In this document: positions 10,386 to 19,929 of the stretch, piece after piece | Position numbering within the stretch: position 1 is the first letter of the stretch | Layout of the letters: each line of letters starts with the position of its first letter | Origin: Odocoileus virginianus | Lineage: Eukaryota > Chordata > Mammalia > Artiodactyla > Cervidae | Length of the DNA stretch: 64,000 nucleotides | Reading direction: 5' to 3' | NCBI RefSeq assembly: GCF_023699985.2 | Contig: NC_069678.1 | Coordinates: 66,272,798 to 66,336,797 of the forward strand | Made by a program: the position numbers and the translations under genes | The notes under the pieces: model-generated | Seen by the model: only the letters and a program-made list of their open reading frames with translations | Told to the model about the DNA's origin: nothing | The model's database searches: none

Positions 10386-10389
10386 GCAT

Positions 10390-11280
10390 CTATTGGAGAA
10401 AAGTCCTCTCATTCCAGCGCATCCCTTCCAAATAAAATCTGCTGAAAATGAACATAGAGATAGGCTTCTTTGGAAATGTTTCTTTATCCTGCCTGTTAAA
10501 ATCTGACAGTATTTCTCCACAGCCTGTAGCCATATTCATCTCTTTGGCGTGTGCTGCACTGATTAAAAAATGGATTGCCAGCAGTCATCTGTGATTGTGT
10601 ACCATGGAAGGGCTCCTCTTCTCTTCCTCCACCCAATTGTCCCATGCACTATTCATGAGTTCTACAATATTCCAAACTTTAATTTCCACAGATTAATTCT
10701 CACTAATTATTCACCATATGAACTTTTGCAGAATTCCAGTGAATGCTCTTCCATCCTGAGGCAGGGAAGGCAATGTCGAATCGTTTTCTGATTTCAAGTG
10801 GAAAACAAACTAATTATGTGGAAATATGATAATAGATTGCGCTGCAGGGACCAGTCCTCTGCAGGCTTCAAAATGTTTGCTTATGATCGGCCCTTCGTGT
10901 TATTTCTTCCAGGAGGATCTGCCCTTTCATAATGCATCAACACTATTGACTGGCCTGTGATTCCTTACTTGGAGTTAAGATAATTTGCATAATTGTATAT
11001 TACTTCCGTCTGGTGGAAACAAACAAGATGTTCGGGTGCTAATGATCAAGCAGTGACTGCTGGGAAAAATAGCATGAGTCAAGCCCCAAAACCAGCTTCT
11101 TTCTTTGGCATCTATCACCAGCTTTTCTAGACCCAGCTCTCTATGCCACTTGGCCACAGGCATTGTTCTTTTCTGTCAGCCCAAACTTAGGAGGTTGCTG
11201 GGGTTAGTCATATATACTCCAAATCTGTAAAATTATAAAACATCCTTAGGTTGTGAATTTTAATATGCACTTGTATTTGT
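10390..11280. other. Repeat-free unique island, possible conserved non-coding element
   Basis: About 0.9 kb with no recognisable transposon and no convincing reading frame. It contains a POU/octamer-type word ATTTGCAT at 10983-10990 in an AT-rich homeodomain-like context (TAATTTGCATAATT). It has few CpGs. A regulatory role is inference only; cross-species conservation would decide. Confidence 0.4.
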
Positions 11281-11284
11281 TCAG

Positions 11285-11705
11285 GTCATTTCTTCTACTT
11301 GAAATGTCTTCCTTCTTCTCTCTGGCAGCAAGTTTCTTGTCCTTCAAAATCCAGCTCAAACGCTACTTTCCTACTCAATGTGCTTTGTTCTCTAAGCAAA
11401 CAAGTACCAGGTGAACACAATAGGTATTACGCAAATTCATTCTCATATCTTTGCTTAATTTTTGACTTTATGGTTTGCTAGTTCTACTCTAGGCATTCAG
11501 GATAGAGTAACTAAATAAGGAAACAAATCATACTCCTTTTCTTCAATTATTTAATGTTCTTCTTCTCTGTAGTAATTAATATTCCTATTTAGCAGTTATT
11601 TATTCTGCCTTGTCATGCACCTGATGAACACCGTCATAGCTTACTTATATCTATAACCCCTTGACCAAGTACATAGTAAGTGCTAAATAAATGTCCATTA
11701 TACTT
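11285..11705 (+). mobile_element. L2 LINE 3' end
   Basis: 'aaatccagctcaaacgctac' followed downstream by 'agtacatagtaagtgctaaa' and 'taaatgtccatta' has the layout of the L2 3' region. It is diverged and broken by indels. Confidence 0.6.
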
Positions 11706-12100
11706 GAAGTTTCAGGAGAGTGGATCATGCAAACTGATGAATTACATCAGAGATGCAAATACTTGCCAGCTCCAGGTGATTTGTAGTGGCTGCATGAAGT
11801 GCTGAGAAAAGAATTTTGAGTCTGCTTATGCTTAGTGGAAAAGTTTTCTGTGATTGATTAGTCATGTCTGCAGTGGGAGACCAGCAAACCATATATCATG
11901 TATTTGTGTTCTCATGGTAGAGGTTTAACCTTGGACATCTTCAAGACAATCAATGTAAGTATATATGTTTAGTGAGTGAAATTGATGAATATCAGTGTTA
12001 AATTGGTTATGATCCACCAAGGGGATTTCAGCATTGTGATTTTGAACATTAAACCCTTGAAACAAAACATTTTGATTTACTTTTTATGGAAATCATGTGT
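11706..12100. other. Unassigned DNA
   Basis: No gene or repeat recognised between the L2 remnant and the next SINE. Confidence 0.4.
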
Positions 12101-12343
12101 GTGTGCTAAGTTGCTTCTGTCATGTCTTACTCTGTGCGACCCTATGGACTATAGCCTGCCAGGCTCCTCTGTCCGTGGGATTCTCCAGGCAAGAATACAG
12201 GAGTGGGAAAAAAAAAGAATACTGGAGTGGGTTATTAGGCCTTCCTCTAGGGAATTTTCCTGACCTAGGGATCAAACCCATGTCTCTTAAGTCTCTGCAT
12301 TGACAGGTGTGTGCTTTGCCACTAGCACCACCTGGGAAGCCCA
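12101..12343 (-). mobile_element. Bov-tA SINE with internal duplication
   Basis: Antisense copy from 'gtgctaagttgcttctgtca' to 'ccacctgggaagccc'. The segment 'caagaatacaggagtggg', an A run, then 'aagaatactggagtggg' shows a local duplication of roughly 20-28 bp separated by an A9 tract. Confidence 0.88.
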
Positions 12344-12426
12344 TAAGACCTGCCCTTATTGGGCTAGGTACTTTCCTTATACTATGTCATCTCACTTGTC
12401 ACAGCAACACTGTTTATTAGGTCATT

Positions 12427-12625
12427 AAAAAAATATTTATTTATTTGGCTCTATCAGGTTTTAGTTGTGGTGCGTGGGCTCCAGAGTACACAGGTTCAGT
12501 AGTTACGGCATGTGGTCTCAGTTGCTCCATGGAGTGTGGGATCTTAGTTCTCTGACCAGGGATTGAACTTGCATCCCCTGCATTGGAAAGTGGATTCCTA
12601 ACCACTGGACCACCGGGGAAGTCCC
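12427..12625 (-). mobile_element. CHR-type SINE (cetartiodactyl) with TSD
   Basis: Antisense copy: poly(T)/TTTATT start, 'gaccagggattgaacttg' B-box complement, ending 'ggaccaccggggaagtccc'. A 13-bp TSD with two mismatches flanks it: TTATTAGGTCATT (12414-12426) and TTATTAAATCATT (12626-12638). The tRNA-Glu-like head distinguishes it from Bov-tA. Confidence 0.88.
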
Positions 12626-12638
12626 TTATTAAATCATT

Positions 12639-12828
12639 TTAATCCTGCGTGGTGCAGTGATAAAGAATTCACCTGCTGATGCGGGAGATACAGGTTTGAT
12701 CCCTGGGTTGGGAAGATCCCCAGAGAAGGAAGTATTATTGCCCCCAAAATTTTATGGACAGAGGAGCATGGTGGGCAGCAGTCCATGGGTTGGAAATAGT
12801 TGGACATAACTGAGTGACTAAGCAGCTT
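12639..12828 (+). mobile_element. Bov-tA SINE
   Basis: Sense copy starting 'atcctgcgtggtgcagtgat', with 'tgatccctgggttgggaag' and the tail 'ctgagtgactaagcagc'. It sits immediately after the TSD of the CHR SINE inside the same MIR. Confidence 0.85.
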
Positions 12829-13068
12829 TATACAGTAATCCCATTTTACAGATTTAGAAACTGAAGCTCAGAAACTTAACCTGGATGAAAAGATTGTGAA
12901 TAGAAAATCTAAAATTCAAGTTTGGTTTGTTCTTATTTGAAAGTTCATGCTTTTTTTCCATCATCCTCAATACAAATTGCCATTTAGTTCTAGTCTAAAG
13001 CATTTTGTTTTACTCTCCTGAGAAAGGAGCCACTTTTACCTAGTGGGTAATGAGTCATCTATATGTGA

Positions 13069-13262
13069 AGTGAAAGTCGCTCAGTTGTGTCAAACTCTTG
13101 GCAACCCCATGGACTGTAGCCTGCTAGGCTCCTCTGTCCATGGAATTTTCCAGGCCAGAATGCTAAAGTAGTTAGCTGTTCCCTTCTTCAGGGGATCTTC
13201 CCAACCCAGGGACTGAACCCAGGTCTCCTGCATTGCAGGTGGATTCTTTACCATTTGGGCCA
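13069..13262 (-). mobile_element. Bov-tA SINE with TSD
   Basis: Antisense copy from 'gtgaaagtcgctcagttgtg' region to 'tttgggccac'. TSD CTATATGTGA (13059-13068) and CTATATATGA (13263-13272), one mismatch. Confidence 0.9.
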
Positions 13263-13434
13263 CTATATATGAGGAATTCCAATGATTGTGATCTTTGTGG
13301 GTACTAGAGGAGCAGGGACCTCATCTAAGAGTGTGAGTGCAGACAGATTGAAGAATAGAAGTGGCTTAAATGGTAAGAGGTTGAAAATGTTGAAAATGAA
13401 AGACAACTCCTTTTCTTGAGTGTCTTGCTTGCCA

Positions 13435-13565
13435 GACATTGTGTTTCATGCTGAATGATTTTCTTGAACACTCTTTATGGTGAGCATTACTAGCACTATT
13501 TCTAAAAATAAGGGAATATAGGCTCAGAAAAATTGACTAACTATATTAATGACCAGAGAGATATT
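13435..13565 (-). mobile_element. MIR SINE remnant
   Basis: 'gaacactctttatggtgagc', 'ttactagcactatt' and 'atataggctcagaaaaattg' follow antisense MIR order with heavy decay. Confidence 0.5.
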
Positions 13566-14195
13566 ATTTATTTTGCTCATCAAGTACTGTATCCATAATT
13601 CAATATTGAGTTTTCTGTCTAGCAGAAATCAGACTCTAAAGAAACAAATAAATGTATAGAAATATATTTTTGTAATGGTTAGTAAAAAAGTAAGCCGGAT
13701 TTCAAGTCCAAATCTGTTCACATCTAAAGCCTGCACTATTTCTATTATGTCAGGCTGCCCTTGAGAAGTTTAAAATGTGCTTGTGACTTTGAAGCCAGTT
13801 CCATTTTTCAAGGATAACTTCTTACACAGTTGCCTCAATGCAGCTGGTCCTTTGGAAAAAAATGTTTATAAGAAGGCTTGGCAGGTTTCTTGGACATTAA
13901 ATATCTCTTACAAAATAATATTTTGATGGATTACATGTAAATGAATCAGAAACATATGGCTTCCATTCCCTTTAGAGTGCACACACAAAATGATTTTATG
14001 TGTTTGGCAAAATGGATTTTCCTGAATGCTGCCTTCACGTACCCCTCCTTTTCCATTCCCCAGTGCATTACGTCCAAGAAGACCGAGAGATCTTCTAAGA
14101 ATCCCACAAAAACCTGGATCCTTCCATCTCTGCTTCTGATTCCACACTCACATGTAGTTCATTTTTCCCTTTTATTTCCTAGGGTAGTCGTGGTG
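13566..14195. other. Unassigned DNA
   Basis: No gene or repeat recognised. Two overlapping short frames on opposite strands near 13908-14207 have no family similarity I know and look like chance frames. Confidence 0.4.
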
Positions 14196-14196
14196 G

Positions 14197-14403
14197 TGAT
14201 GGGTTAGTTGCTAAGTCATATCCAACTCTTGCTGCTGCAAGGACTATAGCCCACCAGGTTCCTCTGTGAATGGAATTTCCCAGGCCAGAATACTGGAGTG
14301 GGTTACCATTTCCTTTTCCAGGGGATCTTCCTGACTCAGGGATCAAACCCATATCTCCTGCATTGCAGGTGGATTCTTTACTGACTGAGCCACAAGGGAA
14401 GCG
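14197..14403 (-). mobile_element. Bov-tA SINE
   Basis: Antisense copy from 'gggttagttgctaagtcata' to 'gagccacaagggaagc'. Flanking GGTAGTCGT/GGTAGCTGC words suggest a decayed TSD. Confidence 0.88.
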
Positions 14404-14404
14404 G

Positions 14405-15848
14405 TAGCTGCTACTTAGTGGGACAAGCTAGTAGCTTGCTTAGACCTTCCCTAGAAGATGAGACTATCATCACAATAGACACCTGGTTAGCTGTTTTTGG
14501 AATGCTGAACACTCCACTCAGTCATTGCAAATAAAGAGACTCCTCCTCATGTACAGTGTTAAGTCATGTGAGTTTTATATTATTAATGTGTACATATTTT
14601 GAGTTTTGTGCCTTGGGGCATTTCATCCAATAATCTGCTGGACTGTGCAGTATCAGATATTTATTTTGAATAGATTGAGGCTAATACATTGTCTGTGGAA
14701 TATAAAATGCACCCATCATGACTTCATATCAAAGGTTGTAACCCCAACATACACACTAGTGAAGCTGCAGAACAGACTGATGACCAACTGGACCACAAAG
14801 AAAGTCAGGAGGGCCCATTAGGCTTAGGAAAATATCTTTATATCCATTCTCAAAAGCCAGTATGTAAACTATATTGGTTGATATTAATATTTGTCTTAGA
14901 TTTGTTGAAAAAGTGAGATATCTACAGTAAGTGATGTAATATAAAAGGGTTATTGTAACATTCTAAAGCTTATGAGTTGTAAAAAACAGGCCAGTGTAGA
15001 AAATATGACCCTATTAAATTGCAAAAGTGGTAACTTCAAGAGAAATTAAGGTGTACAGGTTTCACCAAAATGTATAGATGTCACAAACTCACATGCCTCA
15101 GGGACAAAGGTCACTGACTGAACACAGGAAAGAATCAGTCAGCTTTGTTGGAGGCTGTGAGAAGCAGGATTGAATACAATCCCCCTGTAGCATATTCAGA
15201 TGCATAATTTTAAAAGCACTCTTGCAGTAGATATATCTTTGAATCATAGAAATAGATATATCCTCACCTGATTTTTAACCTCTGTGACCAGTCATTTCTG
15301 GGAAAATCTATTTCTCTTACACGTGCAAGAACTCCTTATCACTCTCATTTACTTCCTCCTACCTATCTTGATCTACAAATAGGATGACTGGATCAGCAGG
15401 CCAGAGTTTGCTTGCAGAAACTTTTACTCTTGAGAAAATTTGCCAATAGTGAAGTTCTGCCAGATTCACTTTCTACCCCTTCCCCTATCCTTATCTTTCT
15501 CTTCTCTCATGCAATTTCTGTATTCAGGAAAGGAATCTGATTCTATTTGAAGCGAAAAAGGGAGTTTAGGTTGAAAGCAAGATAGTACCAGAGTTGTTTT
15601 CAGATTGCATGGACAAGGTTAGATTACCACAGAGAGCAAGATGAAAGGTCAGTAATAACAGGTGGAGAAAAGAGGAGGATACCATTGAATGAAGTAAATT
15701 TAATGTAAAGGATGTAATTTTAACAGTTTGCTTAGGTAGTTTTCAATTTATTATAGTCCCACATCAGGTCAGTTGGCCCATATTCTCTGTAGCATTCATC
15801 TGGAAAAGTGCCATGTCCTCTCTCACAGATTGTCTCAATAAGAAGTAT
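14405..15848. other. Unassigned DNA, about 1.4 kb
   Basis: I see no repeat family, RNA gene or coding exon. The longest frame (14606-14821, plus) has no recognisable similarity. Anonymous ancient sequence. Confidence 0.4.
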
Positions 15849-15849
15849 T

Positions 15850-15930
15850 AATAGTAGGCTGTAATGGCTGGGATCTTTGGCTTTAGAGTCAGACATCTGT
15901 GTTTGAATCCTGGATCCCCAAATTTTCCTA
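15850..15930 (+). mobile_element. MIR SINE 5' fragment
   Basis: 'ggctttagagtcagacatct' then 'tttgaatcctggatcc' matches the tRNA-related head and early body of MIR. Confidence 0.65.
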
Positions 15931-16074
15931 AGATCACATAGCTTGTTACATCAGAATATGTTACTTGATATTAATTAAAAATATTTATGGAATGCTTATT
16001 TGTATATTTTAGATTTTAGAATGCAATTTTACATCCTTTGTTTCATGCATCCTAAAATGCTTTTATATGGTAGG

Positions 16075-16200
16075 AAGGGAAAAAATAAAAAATGCCATTG
16101 TTCCCAAATGAGAGATATGAACCCAGAGGCTCATAGACTTTATTTGACTTGCTTAGGGCTACAAAACTACTAAGTAGTGGAGTCGAGACTAACAGTTCCT
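16075..16200 (-). mobile_element. MIR SINE remnant
   Basis: 'cccagaggctcatagacttt', 'gacttgcttagggctacaaa' and 'actactaagtagtggagtcg' match the antisense MIR core and upstream region. Confidence 0.65.
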
Positions 16201-16273
16201 ATCTCCTAATTTTTCAACTGAATTTTCTCCCTACACTGTACTTTACCAAAAGGCTGGATTTGAAATGTTTATG

Positions 16274-16475
16274 CCTTATTGTTAGTCGCTTAGCCATGTC
16301 TGACCCTTTGCAACCCCATGGACTGTAGCCCGCCAGGCTTCTCTGTCCATGGAATTCTCCAGGCAAGAACTGGAGTGGGTAATCATTCCCTTCTCCAGGG
16401 GATCTTCCTGACCCAGGAAATGAACCTGGGTCTCCTGCATTACAGGTGGATTCTTTACCATCTGAGCTAGCCAGA
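16274..16475 (-). mobile_element. Bov-tA SINE with perfect TSD
   Basis: Antisense copy from 'gttagtcgcttagccatgtc' to 'ctgagctagcc'. Perfect 11-bp TSD AAATGTTTATG at 16263-16273 and 16476-16486. Confidence 0.93.
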
Positions 16476-16641
16476 AAATGTTTATGAGTCTGCTTAAGTC
16501 CAGTAAAATGAAGGTGAATCAAACGATGACATATGAGATAGTGAAAATCATTTTTATATGCAAAATGGTTAAAATTTTTTTATAAGACAAAAGGGTACCA
16601 GGACAACACTTTCAAGAGAGCTTCACTGAATTCATGATACA

Positions 16642-16692
16642 GTGATTTCATACAGTGAATTCATCAGTGAATTTCATACAGTGAATTCATCA
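16642..16692. repeat. Two-unit minisatellite, 25/26 bp
   Basis: Unit 1 (16642-16666) and unit 2 (16667-16692) differ only by one inserted A near the start. Each contains CATACAGTGAATTCATCA. Probably a recent tandem duplication. Confidence 0.85.
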
Positions 16693-16819
16693 GTGATACA
16701 AAAGCAAGCTTAGTTGGGCATATCATGATTTGCTCCCACTTGGAATGAACTGAGCACATAGCAGTAAAACAACGCTCTGACTAAGCAGGAAATCAACTTA
16801 GAATTATATACTAAGGGCA

Positions 16820-17194
16820 TGTTATGGACTGAATGTTTGTGTCTCCTAAGAATTCATGTGTTGAGGTTCTAACCCCTAATGTGATACTATTTGGAGGTAG
16901 AGCCTTTGGGGGGATAATTAAGTTTCAATAACATCGCGAGGGTGATGCTCTCATGATGAGGTTAGTGCCTTTATTAATAAGGAGAGGAAGAGACACCAGA
17001 GCTTCTTTGCAACATGTGAGGATACAAGGAGAAGGCAGCCATCTGCCAGTCAGAAAGACGGTCTTCACCAAGATCTGAATCTGTCAGGACCTTGATCTTG
17101 GACTTCGCAGTCTCATAAATCTATGAAAACTATATCTCTGTGGCTTAAGCCACCTGATTTATCATATTCTGTTATAGCATCTTCATCTAAGACA
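16820..17194 (+). mobile_element. MLT1-type MaLR LTR
   Basis: Solo LTR-like order: 'tgttatggactgaatgtttg', 'ttctaacccctaatgtgat', 'gaggaagagacaccagagc', 'accttgatcttggacttcgc', 'ttaagccacctgatttatc', ending near 'ctaagaca'. This is the classic layout of the ancient mammalian ERVL-MaLR LTR. No internal gene is attached. Confidence 0.85.
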
Positions 17195-17608
17195 GGCATC
17201 TGTCTTAGAATACAAGATCCTTCTAAACTTCAAATCCAGAACATTTCATCAGAGAAGCCAATCTAGAAAATAATTTAAAAAGAAGTTTACAGTTAAAATA
17301 TATTGAAATTTGAAACTTAATAGACAGTTTTTAACAGTGGGCTGGACATAAAGGGAGAGAGAATAAATGACTGGAAGAAAAATTGGTAGAAAAGATCAGA
17401 AACAGAGAGAAAAAAGTGAAAATGTAGAGAAGCACATAAAGGAATATGAAACATAGAGAAAGGGTCTCACATACGCATATTTAGAAACATAGCTGGATAT
17501 GGAGAAAAGATAGAGGAAAAGGATTATTTGAAGAACTCTGGGCTAAGAGTTGTCCAAAATTTATAAAAGGCATTAAGCCACAAAACTGAAGAAATCTATA
17601 GACCTCAA
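17195..17608. other. Unassigned purine-rich DNA
   Basis: A-rich and G-rich sequence without a recognised repeat or gene. Confidence 0.4.
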
Positions 17609-17750
17609 GATGGGGAATACATGTAAATCCATGGCTGATTCATGTCAATGTATGACAAAAACCACTACAATATTGTAAAGTAATTAGCCTCCAACTAATA
17701 AAAATAAATGGAAAACAAAAAGAAACAGTCACCAACAAAAACAAAAAAAG
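17609..17750 (+). mobile_element. Short 3' end of the young bovine L1
   Basis: About 100 bp, nearly identical to the last part of the plus-strand L1 at 38089-38187 ('gatggggaatacatgtaaat', 'ctccaactaataaaaataaa'), followed by an A-rich imperfect tail to about 17750. Extreme 5' truncation. Differences from the other copy are few. Confidence 0.88.
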
Positions 17751-17909
17751 AAGTATCAATACAAATAAATTTTCAGTTTCATCAATACTTTAGAGCAAAC
17801 TGATGAAACTCCAACAACAGAGAAAATCTTGAAAGCAGTTAGATGAAAAGATTCATATTATTTTTAAAAGAGCACTAAGACTGATGGCTGATTTAAAAAA
17901 AAAAAAAGC

Positions 17910-18680
17910 TATTGAGGATTAACTAAGGTATACTACATCACACATATTTAAAATATAATTAGGTCATTTTTGACATACGTGTATACTAGTGAAGCCATCA
18001 CCACCAATAAAGATTCTAAACATTTCTGTGACTTAGAACAGTTCCTTGTATCCATTTGTAATCTAGTCCTCCATCTTCCCCATCCCCAGGCAACAACTCA
18101 TTTGTTTTCTGTCACTACAGATTAGTTTAGATGGTCTACAACTTTTTATATAGATGGAATAATATAATGCACATTCTTTTGTCTATCTTCTTTTACACAG
18201 CATAGAAGTTCTGAGATTCATTCATGTTGTTTTATGCCTAAGATGTATAAATAGTTAATTCCTTTTTATTGTTAAGAATGTTTTATTGCTTGATTAGTCC
18301 ACAGATTGTTTACCCATTCACCTGTTGTTGAACATTTGGGCTATTTTCAGCTTTTGCCTATTGCAAGTAATGCTGCTATGAAAATTTGTGAAAAATTCTG
18401 TGTAGACATATGTTTTGATTTTCTTGAGCAAATATCTAGTTATAGAATGGTTGGATTTTATGATGTATACTTATATACATATGATACACACACATATATA
18501 TATTTTAAATCTGTCAAGCTATTTTCTAAGGTGGTGGTACCGTTTTGTATTTTCAACAGCAGTGAAACAGAGTTTCAGCTTTTCTAAATTCTCACCAATA
18601 CTTGGTAAGTATTTAAAAAAATTTTCCAGTGTTATTAGTGGATTTGCAATATATTTTATTATGGTTTTAATTTGAATAGC
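17910..18680 (-). mobile_element. Old L1 3' region (L1M-type)
   Basis: Antisense: 'tgaagccatcaccaccaata', 'ggcaacaactcatttgtttt', 'ttcattcatgttgttttatg', 'aacatttgggctattttcag', 'aatgctgctatgaaaattt' and 'gagcaaatatctagttatag' follow the ORF2 end/3' UTR of old mammalian L1s. Plus-strand frames here (18306-18675) are antisense shadows. Confidence 0.75.
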
Positions 18681-18683
18681 ATG

Positions 18684-18755
18684 TGGCATCTTCCAGGATC
18701 AGGGATTGAACCCCTGTCTCCTGCATTGGCAGTTGGATTTTTTACCACTGCAGAA
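18684..18755 (-). mobile_element. Fragment of a tRNA-derived ruminant SINE
   Basis: 'catcttccaggatcagggat', 'tgaacccctgtctcctgcat' and 'ttttttaccactg' match the antisense head of CHR/Bov-type SINEs. It is truncated on both sides. Confidence 0.7.
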
Positions 18756-18917
18756 AGTTTTGAAATGAGATAGTTTAAATCTATTTTGTTCCTTGTTTTC
18801 AAAGTTTTTTGGCTGCTTTAGATCCTCTGCTATTTTATTTCCACATAAATATTACAATCAAAATTTTTTAATTTCCACAAAAGAAGCCTGCTTGCATTTT
18901 GATTAGAATTGTGTTGA

Positions 18918-19055
18918 GTATCAGTTCAATTGTTCAGTCGTATCTGACTCTTTGTGACCCCATGGTCTGCAGCACACCAGGCTTCCCTGTCCATCACCAA
19001 CTCCCAGAGCTTGCTCAAACTCATATCCATAGAGTTGATGATGCTACTGAAGCAT
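18918..19055 (-). mobile_element. BovB 3' end fragment
   Basis: 'ttgttcagtcgtatctgact', 'tgcagcacaccaggcttccc' and 'tgtccatcaccaactcccag' run 138 bp from the 3' end. It loses identity at 'gatgctactgaagc'. Confidence 0.88.
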
Positions 19056-19454
19056 CTTATGTGTTAGTATACTGATCAGTTTAGTGAGAAGTGACTGACT
19101 GAAGCTAGAAGATAATTGGGTGAACTCTTTATAAAGTTAAGAGAAAATAATTGCCAGTCTACAATTATGATCACAATGAAAATATTCTTCTAAAATAAAG
19201 AAGGAAATTGAGATATTTTCGAGTAAACTTATTGAGATTATTAATAAACTTATTATTCATTGCAAGTAGATCTATCAAAAGAAAATATTGAAGTGGGCTA
19301 TTCTTGCTAAAGGAAAATGATCCAAAATGGAAGTATAATAATGCAAAATGGATTAGAAAGTAATGGAAAGGGTAAATGTGCATGGTGTAACTAAATTAAT
19401 ATAGATTTTATGAAACAGTTTTTTTATTGTTCAATTCCTTTTTTAAATTTTCAG
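19056..19454. other. Unassigned AT-rich DNA at the 3' border of an L1
   Basis: Sequence up to about 19412 is anonymous. 19413-19422 (AAACAGTTTT) may be one copy of the target duplication of the minus-strand L1, and 19423-19465 a T-rich stretch that would be its imperfect poly(A) tail. Confidence 0.4.
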
Positions 19455-19815
19455 TTTTTTTTTTATTGAAAGATAATTGCTTTACAGAATTTTGTTGTGT
19501 TCTGTCAAACCTCAACATGAATCAGCCATAGGTATACATATATGCCCTCCCTTTTGAACCTCCCTCCCATCTCCCTTCCCTTCCCACCTCTCTAGATTGA
19601 TACAGAGCCCCTGTTTGAGTTTTCTGAGCCATACAGCAAATTCCCATTGGCTATCTATTTTACATATGGTAATGTAAGTTTCCATGTTACTCTTTTCATA
19701 CCTCTTACCCTCTCCTCCCCTCTCCCCATGTTCATAAGTCTATTCTCTATGTCTGTTTCTCCACTGCTGCCCTGTAAATACGTTCTTCAGTACCTTTCTT
19801 CTAGGTTCCACATAT

Positions 19816-19912
19816 ATGCGTTCAGTTCAGTTCAGTTCAGCCCCTCAGTCGTGTCCGACTCTTTGCGACCCGGTGAATCGCAGCACGCCAGGCCTCTCTG
19901 TCCATCACCAAC
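19816..19912 (-). mobile_element. BovB 3' tail inserted in the L1
   Basis: A 'ttcagttcagttcagttcag' start (the (CTGAA)n tail complement) is followed by 'gtcgtgtccgactctttgcg' and 'tccatcaccaact'. Only about 97 bp are present. The L1 resumes at 'gaatacgatatttatc'. It postdates the L1. Confidence 0.88.
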
Positions 19913-19929
19913 TGAATACGATATTTATC

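Larger units (their letters stand above)
12350..12925 (-). mobile_element. MIR SINE split by two younger SINEs
   Basis: The left part (12350-12426: 'gggctaggtactttccttat', 'gtcatctcacttgtcac') and the right part (12830-12925: 'atcccattttacagatttag', 'aaactgaagctcag') form one antisense MIR. It is interrupted by a CHR SINE (12427-12625) and a Bov-tA (12639-12828). Confidence 0.75.
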
